From NCBI RefSeq assembly GCF_020215705.1, contig NZ_JAIWNB010000001.1:1-64000 (forward strand): a DNA stretch of 64,000 nt, written 5' to 3'. A model generated the notes under the pieces. The model was given only the letters and a program-made list of their open reading frames with translations. It ran no database searches and was not told the origin of the DNA. Both the position numbers and the translations under genes were made by a program. The DNA comes from Nonomuraea aurantiaca (GTDB lineage Bacteria > Actinomycetota > Actinomycetes > Streptosporangiales > Streptosporangiaceae). Positions 26,569 through 33,843 of the stretch are shown here, in pieces (the first letter of the stretch is position 1; every line of letters starts with the position of its first letter).

Positions 26569-27386
26569 ACTCGACAGTTGTCACCTTCCCCGACGGTCAT
26601 GTCAGTGGCCGCTCGGAAATCGTCGGGGCCGTGCCGGCGGGGGGCCGGCACGGTCTCGTCGTCGCCGAAACACCGTTCCACCCGCTCGATCACACCTGGC
26701 CGGACCAGCCCGCCGACCGGGGCACGATCGGCGGGCTGCCGGTGGCCGACTGCGTCACGGGGGCCCAGTCGGGCACCGGCGAGATCTTCCTCGGCCCCGA
26801 CATCCCGGTACGCCGGGGCACCGAGGGCTGGGCCTGGCTGGTCGTCCACGTGACCGACGCCCCGCTGCCCGTGGGGACCGAGGTCGCGCTGGAGGTGGAC
26901 CCCGGCCATCGGGCGGCCCTGTCGGCCGGGCACACCGCCTGCCACCTGGCCGCGCTCGCCCTGAACGCCGCCCTGGCCAGGCACTGGCGCAAGCCCGTGA
27001 CCCCCGACGGGCTCGGCCACCCGGACTTCGACCAGAGCGCGATCACCTCCTCGCGGATCTCCCCCTTCGGCAGCGAGGACGTCTACCGGCTCGGCAAGTC
27101 CCTGCGGAAGAAGGGGTTCTCCGCCGAGGGGCTGGATCTCTCGCAGATCGCCTCGGACGTGAACGACCGGCTCAAGGCGTGGGTCGCGGCCGACGCGGCG
27201 GTCTGGCTCGATGTGCCGGAGCCCGGGCTGACGGCCCGCCGTACGTGGCACTGCGCGCTGCCGGAAGGGGAGACCTCGATCCCGTGCGGCGGCACGCATG
27301 TCCGGGGTACGGCGGAGCTCGGGGTCGTCACGGTCGAGCTGGATCTGGCGGATGCCGCGCTGACCATGCGTACTACTTGTCGCTGA
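26565..27386 (+). CDS. Free-standing alanyl-tRNA editing protein (AlaX-like)
   Basis: A 273-residue metal-dependent hydrolase related to the AlaRS editing domain. It removes wrongly attached amino acids (Ser or Gly in known members) from tRNA-Ala. The zinc site is visible as H123-T-A-C-H127 and C241-G-G-T-H245. The N-terminal part resembles the beta-barrel of larger AlaX forms. It is translationally coupled to the MFS transporter and overlaps the convergent hydrolase gene by 14 bases. Confidence 0.87.
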   Translation: MNSTVVTFPDGHVSGRSEIVGAVPAGGRHGLVVAETPFHPLDHTWPDQPADRGTIGGLPVADCVTGAQSGTGEIFLGPDIPVRRGTEGWAWLVVHVTDAPLPVGTEVALEVDPGHRAALSAGHTACHLAALALNAALARHWRKPVTPDGLGHPDFDQSAITSSRISPFGSEDVYRLGKSLRKKGFSAEGLDLSQIASDVNDRLKAWVAADAAVWLDVPEPGLTARRTWHCALPEGETSIPCGGTHVRGTAELGVVTVELDLADAALTMRTTCR

Positions 27387-28110
27387 GGAAGGCGAGCACC
27401 CGCTGCCAGGCGTCGGCGCAGGCCGCCTCGTGCTCGGCGGCGGTGGCGTCGAAGAAGCCGTGCGGGGCGCCCGGGTACGTGATCAGCTCGTGTGCCACCC
27501 CCGCCTCCGTCAGCGCCTCGCCGAACTCGCTCACCTGCTCACCGGTGATCTTTTCGTCGGCGCCCCCGAACAGGCCCAGGATCGGCGCGCCCAGCTCGGC
27601 CGCGTGCTGCGTCGGCCCCGGACCGTACGGGCCCACGATGCCCGGCGCGCCGTAGAAGCCGATCACGCCCGCCAGCCCGAAGCGCGGCGCCGATGCCAGG
27701 AACGCGTTGCGCCCGCCCGCGCAGAATCCGAGCGCCACCGCCGGCCTGCCCAGCCGGTCGGCCGCGGCCATGATGTCGTCCTGGATGGTCTGCCTGCCGA
27801 GCTTGGAGACGTGCTCCATGAAGGGGAAGTCCTCGCCCCGCTCGTCGTCGGTGGCGGTCCTGCCGTAGTAGTCGATGGCGATGGCCGGGTGGCCCTGCTC
27901 CGCCAGCCGTACGGCGAGCTGCTTGTAGAAGTCGTGCAGCCCGCGCAGGTCGGGCAGGATGACCACGCCCGGCCCGCGGACGTCGTCGGGACGGGCCTCG
28001 TAGGCGGCGAACACGGTGCCGTCGGCCGAGGTCAGCCTGATGCCGGCGGCGCTCGTGCCGGTGATGGGGGCGGTGTGGGCGGGTGGTCGTGCATCGTTGT
28101 CGTAGCACAT
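27373..28110 (-). CDS. Dienelactone hydrolase family protein
   Basis: A 245-residue alpha/beta-hydrolase with a cysteine nucleophile. The triad is Cys130 in GFCAGGR, Asp185 in GGADEK and His217 in GAPHGFFD. VILPDLRGLHDFYKQLAVRLAEQG marks the early fold. Family members open lactones such as dienelactone, but many have other ester substrates. It is divergent from a MarR regulator 50 bases away, which probably controls it. Confidence 0.9.
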   Translation of the reverse strand: MCYDNDARPPAHTAPITGTSAAGIRLTSADGTVFAAYEARPDDVRGPGVVILPDLRGLHDFYKQLAVRLAEQGHPAIAIDYYGRTATDDERGEDFPFMEHVSKLGRQTIQDDIMAAADRLGRPAVALGFCAGGRNAFLASAPRFGLAGVIGFYGAPGIVGPYGPGPTQHAAELGAPILGLFGGADEKITGEQVSEFGEALTEAGVAHELITYPGAPHGFFDATAAEHEAACADAWQRVLAFLSDK

Positions 28111-28159
28111 AGTGGGGCGAAATTACCAAAGCCAGATTGATAAAGCTAGGCTTGGCTTC
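28111..28159. promoter_or_regulatory. Shared promoter and operator region of the hydrolase and MarR genes
   Basis: An AT-rich 49-base divergent intergenic region with imperfect inverted sequence CCAAAGCC ... GGCTTGG around TTGATAAAG. This is the expected place for MarR binding. Individual -10 and -35 boxes could not be assigned with confidence. Confidence 0.45.
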
Positions 28160-28579
28160 GTGCTCGCTAAAGATCTGCGGCTCGCGGTCGGGCGGTTGGC
28201 CCGGCGTATCCGCCAGCTGTACGCATATGCCTCGGACGATGATGTCTCCTTCACCGAGATCGCGGTCCTGTCGCGGCTGGAGCGCGAGGGGCCCCACACC
28301 TCGGCCCAGCTGGCGAACCTGGAGAAGGTGACCGCTCAGGCGATCGGCACGGCATTGGGCGGGTTGCACCGCCGGGGCATGGTGTCGCGGGGGCCCGACC
28401 CGGCCGACGGGCGCCGGGTCATCACCGCCATCACGGACGCCGGTCGCGGCGCGCTGAACAGCCGCGAACAGGTCGTCACCGAACGGCTGGCCGCGGTCGT
28501 CGACTCGCTCACCGAGGAGGAACGCGCACGTCTGGCCGCCGCTCTGCCCATCCTGGTCGTCCTGGCGGAGCGCCTTTGA
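28160..28579 (+). CDS. MarR family transcriptional regulator
   Basis: A 139-residue winged-helix regulator. The DNA-binding part includes SFTEIAVLSRLEREGPHTSAQLANLEKVTAQAIG and the wing DPADGRRVITAITDAG. Starting at the GTG at 28160 gives the usual MarR length and leaves an intergenic control region; a GTG at 28112 would nearly touch the divergent gene and adds unconserved residues. It probably represses the divergent dienelactone hydrolase gene and itself. Confidence 0.9.
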   Translation: MLAKDLRLAVGRLARRIRQLYAYASDDDVSFTEIAVLSRLEREGPHTSAQLANLEKVTAQAIGTALGGLHRRGMVSRGPDPADGRRVITAITDAGRGALNSREQVVTERLAAVVDSLTEEERARLAAALPILVVLAERL

Positions 28580-28582
28580 GGG

Positions 28583-28628
28583 TGTCAGCATATGCTGACA
28601 AGCGGATGCTTGTCAGCGCATGCTGACA
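28583..28628. promoter_or_regulatory. Double palindromic operator before the HTH/Clp_N pair
   Basis: Two 18-base palindromes, TGTCAGCATATGCTGACA (28583-28600, perfect) and TGTCAGCGCATGCTGACA (28611-28628, two mismatches), lie 28 bases apart. Between them TGACAAGC-GGAT-GCTTGTCA forms a third palindrome, so the whole block is one nearly perfect 46-base palindrome. It ends two bases before the ATG of the HTH gene. Confidence 0.8.
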
Positions 28629-28630
28629 CC

Positions 28631-28846
28631 ATGAAGGTCAACGAGCTGGCCGAGGCGGCCACCGATCGCGATCCCGGTGTGGGTCTGGCGGCCGTGGCCG
28701 CCCTGAGAGCTCTGCTGGAGGAGCTCGAGGCCACGCACGTGTCCAACGCGCGAGACCGGGGGTGGTCCTGGGAGCAGATCGCCGACGCCCTCGGGATCAG
28801 GCGGCAGTCCGCGCACCGCAAGCACGCCCGCCGAGTCGGAAGGTAG
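28631..28846 (+). CDS. Small helix-turn-helix protein
   Basis: A 71-residue protein with an N-terminal helix (VNELAEAATDRDPGVGLAAVAALRALLEELEATHV). A helix-turn-helix follows (WSWEQIADALGIRRQSAHRKHARR, about 45-68) of the type found in short actinomycete regulators that precede Clp_N-domain genes. The ATG at 28631 was chosen because the start abuts the operator; earlier in-frame codons run through the palindromes. It probably binds those palindromes and represses its own two-gene operon. Confidence 0.85.
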   Translation: MKVNELAEAATDRDPGVGLAAVAALRALLEELEATHVSNARDRGWSWEQIADALGIRRQSAHRKHARRVGR

Positions 28847-28850
28847 CCAC

Positions 28851-29381
28851 ATGCTCGCCAGATTCACCGACCCCGCCCGCCGCACGCTGATCAGGGCCGG
28901 CACACTGGCCCTCGACGCGGGGCGGCCGGCGCTCACCCCTGACCTCCTGCTGCTCGCCCTGGCCGAGATCCGGCCCTTCTCGCTGGAGCGGTTCACCATG
29001 ACGGCTGAGGACGTGCGGGGGCAGGTGGATCTCGGTGACGCCCATGAGCTGCTCGCCACCCTGGGGATCGACCTCGACGCCGTGCACCGCCGTACCAGGG
29101 AGGGGACCGCCGACCCCGCCCGGTGGCGACTGACGCGGTCGCGCCTCAAGCCGCTGCGGGTGACCCTGTACGGGCCGTTGGGGGCGGTGCCGCTGGCCAT
29201 GCACGCGCGCAAGGCGGTGGAGGTGGCGATGTGGCGGCCGGGGGCGGTCACGGGGGAGCGGCTGCTTTGGGGGTTGCTGGCCGACTATTCGAACGGGGTG
29301 GGGCGGATCCTGCGGGACGGCGGGGTGGATCTGCGGGCGCTGGTGGAGGAGGCGGGGATACCGATGGCCCGGACGGCGTAG
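28851..29381 (+). CDS. Clp amino-terminal (Clp_N) domain protein
   Basis: A 176-residue protein with two Clp_N-like repeats (FTDPARRTLIRAGTLALDAGRPALTPDLLLLAL, about 5-37, and a weaker second around 108-160 with ARKAVEVAMWRPGAVTGERLLWGLL). There is no AAA+ domain. Clp_N repeats in ClpA/ClpC bind adaptors or substrates, so the protein may be a sensor or decoy modulating the HTH partner or the Clp machinery. It begins five bases after the HTH gene and belongs to the same operon. Confidence 0.85.
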   Translation: MLARFTDPARRTLIRAGTLALDAGRPALTPDLLLLALAEIRPFSLERFTMTAEDVRGQVDLGDAHELLATLGIDLDAVHRRTREGTADPARWRLTRSRLKPLRVTLYGPLGAVPLAMHARKAVEVAMWRPGAVTGERLLWGLLADYSNGVGRILRDGGVDLRALVEEAGIPMARTA

Positions 29382-29421
29382 TGGTGGTGGAGGACGCGGG
29401 GGTGACGGTGGCCCGGACGCG

Positions 29422-30315
29422 TCAGGTCGGGGCGTCGAGGTGGGTGATCTTGTCCGGGTTCGCGATGAGGTAGATGGTGTCGATCTTGCCGTCCGTGACG
29501 AGCAGGGAGATGACGGTGACGACCCGGCCCGCGGCCGAGACGACTATGGCGGGTGCGCCGTTCACGGTCGCCAGGTCGTACGACAGGGTGACGCAGTCGC
29601 TCGCGCCGATCGAGGCCATGAATTTGGCGACGCCGTCGGGGGTGGTGATGGACGTCAGGAAGCGCGTCACGTTCGCGGCGCCGGTCAGGGCGCGCAGCGG
29701 GGAGCGGGCCTTGCCGCCGCCGTCGCTCACCAGCGTCACGTCGGTGGACAGCAGCTCGATCAGCCCATCCAGGTCACCGCTGGTGGAGGCGCGGATGAAG
29801 CGCTCGGTGATGCGCCGCCGCTCGCCGCGGTCCACGTCGAAGCGGGGCCGCTTCTCCTGTACGTGATCGCGGGCGCGCCTGGCCAGCTGCCGCGTGGCGG
29901 GCTCGGCCCGGCCGATCACCTCGGCGATCTCGGAGAAGGGCAGATCGAACGCCTCCCGCAGCACGAACACCGCCCGCTCCAGCGGCGAGAGCGTTTCGAG
30001 CACCACGAGCAGCGCGAACTCGACGGAGTCGGCCAGCTCCGCGTGCTCCGCCACGTCGGGCGCGGTGCTGATGGGCTCGGGCAACCACGGGCCGACGTAC
30101 GACTCGCGCCGCGACTTCGCCCACCGCAACCGGTCGATGGCCAGCCGCGACGCGACCCTGACCAGGTACGCCCTGGGATCGGCGACGGTCGTCTCATCCA
30201 CCCCGGACCAGCGCAGCCACGCCTCCTGCACCACGTCCTCGGCATCGGCCACACTGCCCAGGATCCGGTACGCGACGCCGGTCAGCAGGCTGCGGTGGTC
30301 TTCGAAGGTCGACAT
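29422..30315 (-). CDS. ECF sigma factor, SigJ/ECF41 type with SnoaL-like C-terminal domain
   Basis: A 297-residue sigma factor. Region 2 (AYRILGSVADAEDVVQEAWLRW, about 16-37) and region 4 (LSPLERAVFVLREAFDLPFSEIAEVIGRAEPATRQLARRAR) are complete. The C-terminal 130 residues form the SnoaL-like domain that in ECF41 factors modulates activity in place of a separate anti-sigma. It usually regulates itself and a neighbouring enzyme gene, but no obvious carboxymuconolactone-type partner is adjacent. It is intact, unlike the related remnant at 3044-3562. Confidence 0.93.
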   Translation of the reverse strand: MSTFEDHRSLLTGVAYRILGSVADAEDVVQEAWLRWSGVDETTVADPRAYLVRVASRLAIDRLRWAKSRRESYVGPWLPEPISTAPDVAEHAELADSVEFALLVVLETLSPLERAVFVLREAFDLPFSEIAEVIGRAEPATRQLARRARDHVQEKRPRFDVDRGERRRITERFIRASTSGDLDGLIELLSTDVTLVSDGGGKARSPLRALTGAANVTRFLTSITTPDGVAKFMASIGASDCVTLSYDLATVNGAPAIVVSAAGRVVTVISLLVTDGKIDTIYLIANPDKITHLDAPT

Positions 30316-30391
30316 GAGACTTAAGACGTATCACGGGGGATCGTGTGTGACACAGACACCCCCAGATTCCGATACACTAAGACCGCATCAA

Positions 30392-30464
30392 GGGGCTATA
30401 GCGCAGCTGGTAGCGCACCTCCATGGCATGGAGGGGGTCTGGGGTTCGAATCCCCATAGCTCCA
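30392..30464 (+). tRNA. tRNA-Ala (anticodon GGC)
   Basis: Complete cloverleaf: acceptor arms GGGGCTA/TAGCTCC, D arm GCGC..GCGC, anticodon stem CCTCC/GGAGG with loop ATGGCAT (anticodon GGC), and T arm TGGGG-TTCGAAT-CCCCA. The discriminator is A and the CCA end is not encoded. A possible -10 box TACACT lies at 30373-30378. It forms the left boundary of a stretch with mobile and decayed genes. Confidence 0.97.
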
Positions 30465-31051
30465 CTCGTCGGCGGGGTTGGTTGGTCGCTCGCCCCCTAC
30501 GGGGGCTTCGCTTCCCCAACGGCCTTCTCGTTGTTTACCCCGGGGGATAACCCCCGGACCCCCAGCGTCGGGCCAATCGGCCTTCGCTTCGCTCCGGGCT
30601 GTTTTTCTTTTTCCCCCAAATGGCTTCGCCTCTTTTGGCGCTTCGCGCTCGGGGGCTTCAGGCGTTTTCTTCCAGTCGGGCCTGGTCCCGACCCCTGTAG
30701 GGCCTTCGCTTCGCTCGGGCGTTCTTGTTTAGGCCGCTTCGCCCTATGGGGACGGCTCGTTGCGGTGGCCATCCGGGAAGCCGCAGCTTTCGACCGCGTT
30801 TGCCCGTTGCGGGCGCGGTGCCGCGCGGGTGGTTCGCCGCGAACACCGTATGTCGCGGGACTTCGTATCCCCGCGCTGGCTCAGGGCGGGCTCCTCCGGG
30901 GTGGAGCGACGACTGCCTGTCCTCTGTGGGTCTTCGGCGTCTGCGGTCCTGGTCGTCAATCAGGGGTGCGGGTGTCTCGGGATTGTGGCACATCGATGTG
31001 CCCGGCTGCTCCCGGCTCCGCGAGCTGGCCGAGATCGTCCTTCCAGTGGGG
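30465..31051. other. Hairpin-rich non-coding stretch downstream of tRNA-Ala
   Basis: 587 bases with open frames but no codon bias or recognisable protein. It is built of GC palindromes with short TTC/TTCG or ATAA loops and recurring CTTCGCTTCGCTC-like segments. Clear hairpins are GCCCCC-TAC-GGGGGC (about 30492-30506) and CCGGGGG-ATAA-CCCCCGG (30540-30557). The first probably terminates the tRNA transcript. The rest looks like repetitive extragenic or decayed sequence. Confidence 0.6.
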
Positions 31052-31849
31052 CTACCGGAGGTCGGCCGGGGAGCCGGCGGGCAGTGCGACGTACTTGCCG
31101 AGGAATTGCCGGGCTGAAGGCTTGTCCAGGCGGTAGTCGTAGTTGGTTCCCTTGCAGGCGTCGTCCTCTCCGCTGATCGACGTGGCCACGAGGAGATGCG
31201 ACTCGGGGCCGCCCAGGAAGTTCGGGCCGCCTGAGTCGCCGAAGCAGGTGCTGCCGTCCGCCTTGGAGACCAGGGAAAGGTCCAGCCACTTGGCGGACAG
31301 GCCCTTGAACGAGATGGATGCCTGGTGGCGCGTGTCGGTGTACCGCCACTGCTCGCCGTGCCCCTTCTTGGCCGGGGAGAGGGCGCCGTACCCGACAGGG
31401 GTGAAACGGACGGACTTCAGCTTGCCGTCGGCCTTGAGGCGGTCCAGCATGCCCACCTCCGGCAACTGGGCCGGCCGGATGCCCGGGACGGGCTTGTCGA
31501 AGACGACGACTGCCATGTCGTGCAGATCCGAGTTCATCCTGAACCGTGGGTCGGGGATGTACCGGCCGGCGTAGACCTGGCCCTCGGGCTGGTAGTGCTG
31601 GGCGAAGGAGACTCGGGCCGTCTTCTGGTTCCGCTCCCCGCAGTGGGCGGCGGTGAGGAAGACCGTCGGCGAGACGAGGGTGCCGGTGCAGTACGCCCAG
31701 GTACCGTCGGAGTGCGGCTTCTCTGCGACGAGGGCCCCTACTTCCGGATGGGCGTTACCGTCGTCCTCGCCGTTGGTGATGGCTGCCGCGGGCGTGGCTG
31801 AATACGCAATCGTGGCAGCAAAAACTATGACAAAAGGGACGTAACGCAT
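31052..31849 (-). CDS. Secreted trypsin-like serine protease (S1 family)
   Basis: A 265-residue exported protease. The signal peptide ends at TPAAA/ITNGEDD, and the new N-terminus I-T-N-G resembles an activated S1 protease, suggesting little or no propeptide. The catalytic triad is His69 (TAAHC), Asp111 (SDLHDMAVVVF) and Ser206 (CFGDSGGP). An in-frame ATG 11 codons upstream (31882) is an alternative; neither has a strong ribosome site and TATGTT upstream may be a -10 box. The position in the tRNA-linked accessory stretch makes horizontal origin possible. Confidence 0.9.
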   Translation of the reverse strand: MRYVPFVIVFAATIAYSATPAAAITNGEDDGNAHPEVGALVAEKPHSDGTWAYCTGTLVSPTVFLTAAHCGERNQKTARVSFAQHYQPEGQVYAGRYIPDPRFRMNSDLHDMAVVVFDKPVPGIRPAQLPEVGMLDRLKADGKLKSVRFTPVGYGALSPAKKGHGEQWRYTDTRHQASISFKGLSAKWLDLSLVSKADGSTCFGDSGGPNFLGGPESHLLVATSISGEDDACKGTNYDYRLDKPSARQFLGKYVALPAGSPADLR

Positions 31850-31901
31850 CTGAGGAGTGTAGGCGGAACATAGCCTCCGCATGGAATACGGCGCAGAAAA
31901 T

Positions 31902-32130
31902 TTACCTCCGCCAGGGCTGATGTGACGCTTGTGAATGCGGTGACGCGGGATTCGGCGATGCTGCGCATAGATGGGGGACGTTGGCCGGGTTGTCGTCCAG
32001 CTCCCCGGTCGTCACGGAGGTCACGATGGCTTCGGCGGCGTCCAGCGTCTCGCCATTCAGCTCAAGGAAGACGACCGCCGAGGTCCATCCGAGTCGCTTG
32101 TTGCCGTCGACTATTTCCGCGTCAGGGCTC
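31902..32130 (-). pseudogene. Remnant of a Doc (death-on-curing) Fic-fold toxin
   Basis: The minus strand encodes AEIVDGNKRLGWTSAVVFLELNGETLDAAE, then SVTTGELDD. This matches the Fic/Doc core with GNKR and the following helix. The Fic motif histidine (HxFxxGNKR) is replaced, since the preceding residues read DAEIVD. The N-terminal two thirds of a Doc protein cannot be found in any frame, and no antitoxin gene lies upstream. The longest frame through it spans 31902-32201. It is a dead fragment, evidence of an earlier toxin-antitoxin insertion. Confidence 0.65.
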
Positions 32131-32340
32131 TTGCCGTTGTCTTCCGCGACAGCGCGCGGCCTGCGGTGCAGCTCGTCGGGGAGGCGCGGTCGAAGGTCCA
32201 TGCGCGCACGGTGTCAGAGAGAGGTGCCCGTCGCTGTGATCGAATCAACGGAAGCCGATCTGCCCTCCGTAACCCAATGGTTGCTTTACGTGTGCTTAGG
32301 TAGTCCTTTGACAGTTTGTTGGCCGGAGTGGGGTTGAAGG

Positions 32341-33204
32341 GTGTCAAAGTACGGCTGGCGTCACTCGGCGTTCGCGCCTGTGGTGGGCCTGATGGTTTCC
32401 GCGCTGCTGCTCGTGGCCGGAGCGGTGGAGACGTTGCTGGTGTCCGTGGGCGCGACCACCGCCCCGCCGGCCGCGGAGGTCGTGGTCACGCTGATCATCG
32501 CGGTGTTCCTGACCACTGTTCTCCGGCTCGTCAGGGCCATACCGGATATCCGGCGGGAGAGTGCCGCGACCGCGCGGGCCGTGGCGAACGTGCAGGCGGT
32601 GAAGCCGAACGACGACACGCTGGTGGGGCGGCGGCTCAAGCTGTTCAAGGAGGCGGCCGAGGCCGGGAACGACTGTGAGGCGGTGCTGGGCGCCCGCTCC
32701 GCGCTGGACGACAGCGAGATGGCCAACAAGCACCACCTCGACCACGCGCTCATCTGGGCGCTGCCGGTGTTCGGGTTCATCGGCACCGCGCTGACGATGG
32801 CCGCGATGGTCAGCTCGTTCTCGAACGCCCTGGACAACCAGGGGGACCCCAGCGTGCTGATCACCGCGCTCAAGCAGCACGTGCTGCCCGAGCTGGCGTC
32901 CGCGTTCGGCGTCACCCTGGTCGCGCTGTTCCTGAGCGTGCTCGCGTTCGGCGGGATGGCGCTGATCGAGCGGGCGGAGCGGGCCAGCGTGGTGGCCGCC
33001 GACGAGGTGTTCCTCATCTATATCGCGCGCCTGCCCGTCAAGCAGGTGGCGCCCGCCATGACGGGGCTCACCCAGGAGCTGTCCCAGTCCAGAGGCAGGA
33101 CCGAGGAGCTGGTCAAGGGCCTGGACGCGCTGCGCACCGCGGTGGAGCGGTTGAGCGCCGCCGAGAGCCGGCCGCAGAAGTACACCCTGGTGAGGGAGCA
33201 GTGA
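32341..33204 (+). CDS. ExbB/MotA/TolQ-like membrane protein
   Basis: A 287-residue protein with four predicted helices at about 9-30, 44-66, 137-159 and 187-208, and a cytoplasmic segment of about 70 residues between helices 2 and 3. The last two helices carry the proton-channel pattern (ALPVFGFIGTALTMAAMVSSF and ASAFGVTLVALFLSVLAFGG, with small residues and conserved Thr). The C-terminal 60 residues are a short predicted coiled coil. The GTG start has GGAGTGGGG upstream. The stop overlaps the GTG of the partner gene. Probable role: pentameric stator of an ion-driven motor complex; no usual TonB/flagellar partner is present. Confidence 0.7.
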   Translation: MSKYGWRHSAFAPVVGLMVSALLLVAGAVETLLVSVGATTAPPAAEVVVTLIIAVFLTTVLRLVRAIPDIRRESAATARAVANVQAVKPNDDTLVGRRLKLFKEAAEAGNDCEAVLGARSALDDSEMANKHHLDHALIWALPVFGFIGTALTMAAMVSSFSNALDNQGDPSVLITALKQHVLPELASAFGVTLVALFLSVLAFGGMALIERAERASVVAADEVFLIYIARLPVKQVAPAMTGLTQELSQSRGRTEELVKGLDALRTAVERLSAAESRPQKYTLVREQ

Positions 33205-33827
33205 GGAAGCGCGCCGTCAGATCGTTCGCGCCGCCGCTCGACCTGCGCTTCATCGACCTGTTCATGTCCATCGTCCTGGCACTGTCCTTCGTGGCGATCA
33301 TGCTGACCGTCGTGGCGCGGATGCTGCCGACGGACGTCTCCACGCCGCCGCGTCAGGAGACGCGGCAGGAGAAGAGCGTGGCCCAGCTGCAGAAGCAGCT
33401 CGACGCGGCCATGGTGGCCAAGCGGAAGGCCGAGGCCGAGCTGCGCACCACCCAGGCGCAGATCGCCGATCAGACCGCCTTCGCGCTGCCGTGGTGGCTG
33501 ATCGGGTTCTGTGCTCTGCTCGGCGTGCTCACCGTGTTCATGACCTGGCGGATCCGGCTGTGGAACAACGGGAATCTGCCCCGATTGCGCAGCTGGCTGA
33601 TGGTCACCGTGGTGGTGGCCGCGGTGACGGTGGTGATCAGGTCGCTGAGCGACAGTGACGGCTATCTGCTGCTCGCCGAGATCCCCTGGTGGGGGGCCGA
33701 CGCCCTCTGTCTCGGGCTGTTGCTGGTCGCGTACGTGCTGATCTCCGACATCCGGGCCAGCCACGCCGCGCTCGGCGAGATCAGGGCGCGGTCGGCGCGC
33801 GTATCGGTTCCGACCCCCGACCGGTAG
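33201..33827 (+). CDS. ExbD-like membrane protein with coiled coil and three extra helices
   Basis: A 208-residue protein translated from a GTG overlapping the preceding stop. The N-terminus FAPPLDLRFIDLFMSIVLALSFVAIML resembles the ExbD/TolR/MotB anchor with its essential proton-carrying Asp (here Asp19). An extracellular coiled coil follows at about 55-90 (QLQKQLDAAMVAKRKAEAEL). Helices at about 97-115, 131-148 and 165-183 come next. There is no peptidoglycan-binding OmpA domain and no TolR fold, so it is neither a standard MotB, ExbD nor ZorB. It ends 16 bases from the convergent methyltransferase gene. Confidence 0.65.
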   Translation: MRKRAVRSFAPPLDLRFIDLFMSIVLALSFVAIMLTVVARMLPTDVSTPPRQETRQEKSVAQLQKQLDAAMVAKRKAEAELRTTQAQIADQTAFALPWWLIGFCALLGVLTVFMTWRIRLWNNGNLPRLRSWLMVTVVVAAVTVVIRSLSDSDGYLLLAEIPWWGADALCLGLLLVAYVLISDIRASHAALGEIRARSARVSVPTPDR

Positions 33828-33843
33828 GACCCGGCCCGCAGGA

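Noticed and set aside
30423..31136. Open frames after the tRNA, one beginning inside the tRNA itself
   Set aside because: They run through hairpin repeats, have no codon-position bias and show no family; treated as non-coding.
32341..33827. Assignment of the ExbB/ExbD-like pair as a Zorya defence system
   Set aside because: The second protein lacks the OmpA-type domain of ZorB and there is no helicase (ZorD) or other Zorya gene adjacent.
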